The notes under the pieces were generated by a model, which was not told the DNA's origin, ran no database searches, and saw only the letters and a program-made list of their open reading frames with translations. A DNA stretch of 6,027 nt from Acidimicrobiia bacterium (lineage in GTDB: Bacteria > Actinomycetota > Acidimicrobiia > Spongiisociales > ZC4RG35), in NCBI GenBank assembly GCA_003230435.1, contig QIDW01000197.1, positions 1 to 6,027 of the forward strand, written 5' to 3'. Positions 4,869 through 6,027 of the stretch are shown here, piece by piece. Position 1 is the first letter of the stretch. The number at the start of each line of letters is the position of its first letter. The translations under genes and the position numbers were made by a program.

Positions 4869-5858
4869 ATGAACGACATCATCGAAGCACACGGTCTCAC
4901 CAAGAGGTATGACGATGTTGTTGCCCTGAATGGTCTCGACCTGGCAGTTCCCGAGGGAACGATTCTCGCGCTGCTCGGCCCCAATGGCGCCGGAAAAACC
5001 ACTGCGGTATCGATCTTGACAACACTCCTCGATCCCGACTCGGGCGCAGCCACCGTGGCAGGGGCCGACGTGGTTGCGTCTCCGGGCGAAGTGAGGAAAC
5101 GCATCGGTCTGTCTGGTCAGTACGCGGCGGTGGACGAGCATCTCACTGGTTTCGAGAACCTGGACATGATCGGACGGCTCTACCACCTTGGTGCCAGGAG
5201 ATCCAAGACCAGGGCCCGTGTGTTGCTCGAGCGCTTCGACTTGGTCGACGCAGCGAACCGGCCGGTAAAGACCTACTCCGGTGGAATGCGTCGCCGTCTT
5301 GACCTGGCCGGCGCTCTGGTGGCCGAGGCACCAGTTCTCTTCCTGGACGAGCCGACCACCGGCTTGGACCCACGCAGCCGAACCGAGCTGTGGGCGATGA
5401 TCCGCGACCTGGTGAAGCGCGGAACGACATTGCTGCTCACCACGCAATACATGGAGGAGGCGGACCAACTGGCGGATGACATCGTCGTCATCGATCACGG
5501 TCGTGAGATCGCACACGGCACAGCGGACGAGTTGAAAACGATGGTCGGAGGTCAGCGCATCGAGGTTTCCCTCCAATCGGAGGCGAACATGAAGGACGCG
5601 CAACGGGTACTGGCTCGGTTCTCGATCGACGGGGTCTATCTCGAAGATCGAACGCTGACCGCCCCCATCTCAGGAGGAACTCGGACCCTCGCCGAAGCGC
5701 TGCGCTCTCTCGACTCCGAAGGGGTCGAACTGACAGACGCGGGCTTGCGCAGACCAACACTCGACGACGTGTTCCTCTCCCTCACGGGACACGTGGCCGA
5801 ATACGAGAAGTTAGACACAACTGACAACGAGCTCGAGCTCATGAAGGAGGCAAGCTGA
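4869..5858 (+). CDS. DrrA-like ABC transporter ATP-binding protein
   Basis: This is a 329-residue ATPase of the daunorubicin-resistance (DrrA) exporter family, and it powers a membrane partner in drug or lipid efflux. Visible elements are Walker A 'GPNGAGKTT' (residues 37-45), the Q-loop glutamine in 'LSGQYAAVDEHLTGFENL' (84), signature 'YSGGMRRRLDLA' (136-147), Walker B 'VLFLDEP' (156-162), D-loop 'TGLDPRS', and 'TTQYMEEADQLAD' (191-203). In the last element glutamine 193 replaces the usual H-loop histidine, as in other DrrA-like proteins. The C-terminal extension after about residue 230, with 'RRPTLDDVFLSLTGH' near the end, is the typical DrrA tail. Length is normal. ATG 4869 follows GGAGGAG (4854-4860) by eight bases. 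The stop overlaps the permease start (TGATG), indicating translational coupling. The operator-rich promoter upstream suggests control by the adjacent TetR protein. The transported substrate cannot be read from sequence. Confidence 0.95.
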   Translation: MNDIIEAHGLTKRYDDVVALNGLDLAVPEGTILALLGPNGAGKTTAVSILTTLLDPDSGAATVAGADVVASPGEVRKRIGLSGQYAAVDEHLTGFENLDMIGRLYHLGARRSKTRARVLLERFDLVDAANRPVKTYSGGMRRRLDLAGALVAEAPVLFLDEPTTGLDPRSRTELWAMIRDLVKRGTTLLLTTQYMEEADQLADDIVVIDHGREIAHGTADELKTMVGGQRIEVSLQSEANMKDAQRVLARFSIDGVYLEDRTLTAPISGGTRTLAEALRSLDSEGVELTDAGLRRPTLDDVFLSLTGHVAEYEKLDTTDNELELMKEAS

Positions 5859-6027
5859 TGGAGAAGATCAGCTACGCATTCGCCGACGGCGTCACTATCG
5901 CCAAGCGAAATGTGATAAAGATCAGACGGGTGCCAGAGATCCTCGTCTCCGTCCTGGTCACACCTCTCATCATGGTGCTGCTATTCGCCTACGTGTTTGG
6001 CAGCTCCATCGACATCCCCGGTGGCTC
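5858..6027 (+). CDS. ABC-2 type (DrrB-like) permease, N-terminal part
   Basis: The frame starts at ATG 5858, overlaps the ATPase stop by one base, and runs off the right edge after 56 complete codons. AAGGAGG at 5844-5850 gives a strong ribosome-binding site seven bases upstream. The visible protein has a cytoplasmic N-terminus ('FADGVTIAKRNVIKIRRVPE'). A first membrane helix follows ('ILVSVLVTPLIMVLLFAYVF'), then a short 'GSSIDIPGG' turn. This matches the start of DrrB-like ABC-2 permeases, where a helix containing a 'P-x-(I/M)-x-x-L-F-x-(Y/F)-V-F-G' pattern follows the amphipathic N-terminus. It would form the membrane channel for the upstream ATPase. Most of the protein, including the remaining helices, lies outside the window. 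Confidence 0.9.
   Translation, partial: MEKISYAFADGVTIAKRNVIKIRRVPEILVSVLVTPLIMVLLFAYVFGSSIDIPGG

Noticed and set aside
4188..5603. A 471-codon open frame on the minus strand opposite tetR and the ABC ATPase
   Set aside because: It lies antisense to two well-supported genes. Its translation is rich in Arg, His, Val and Cys without any domain pattern, and it has no ribosome-binding site or operon context. It is a codon-bias shadow.

Overview
This window looks like chromosomal DNA from a fairly GC-rich actinomycete-type bacterium, possibly from an environmental lineage. The lineage is inferred from G/C-rich codon use, GTG and TTG starts, a DrrA-type ABC exporter, a TetR/TetR_C_1-like regulator, and a small actinobacterial-style membrane protein. 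No RNA gene, CRISPR array, insertion sequence or phage gene is visible. The longest gap without a gene is about 156 bases.

Left part (1-1956). The last 43 codons of a probable TetR-family regulator enter from the left. They meet, tail to tail with a 23-base overlap, a leftward pair: a TfoX N-terminal-domain protein followed 21 bases later by an AlkC-like DNA alkylation repair gene. The repair gene is split into two frames. Its break looks like a small deletion of about 16 bases between the HEAT-repeat part and the rest. Divergent from this pair is a predicted 83-residue single-span membrane protein.

Middle part (2050-3885). A SRPBCC-fold protein reads rightward. It converges on a leftward remnant of a LysE-family exporter, which is placed directly after, and in the same frame as, the stop codon of an intact zinc-free MDR/quinone-oxidoreductase-like gene.

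Right part (3886-6027). A TetR-family regulator gene is divergent from the oxidoreductase and is followed by a DrrA-like ABC ATPase and the start of its permease. The oxidoreductase promoter and the ABC promoter are near-identical 31-base copies in inverted orientation (28 of 31 bases agree). Each has TTGACA, a 17-base spacer and TACCTT, with embedded copies of an imperfect palindrome, CTTAC-N3-GTAAG. A further copy lies just upstream of the tetR start. The simplest reading is a three-promoter detoxification regulon: the TetR protein represses itself, a reductase and a drug-type exporter. The tetR gene is itself frameshifted near codon 70. If that is genuine, the regulon would be derepressed in this strain.

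The main points for follow-up are the duplicated promoter/operator module and the three damaged genes (alkC-like, lysE-like, tetR) within 6 kb. The damage could be real decay or, for the single-base tetR lesion, a sequence error.
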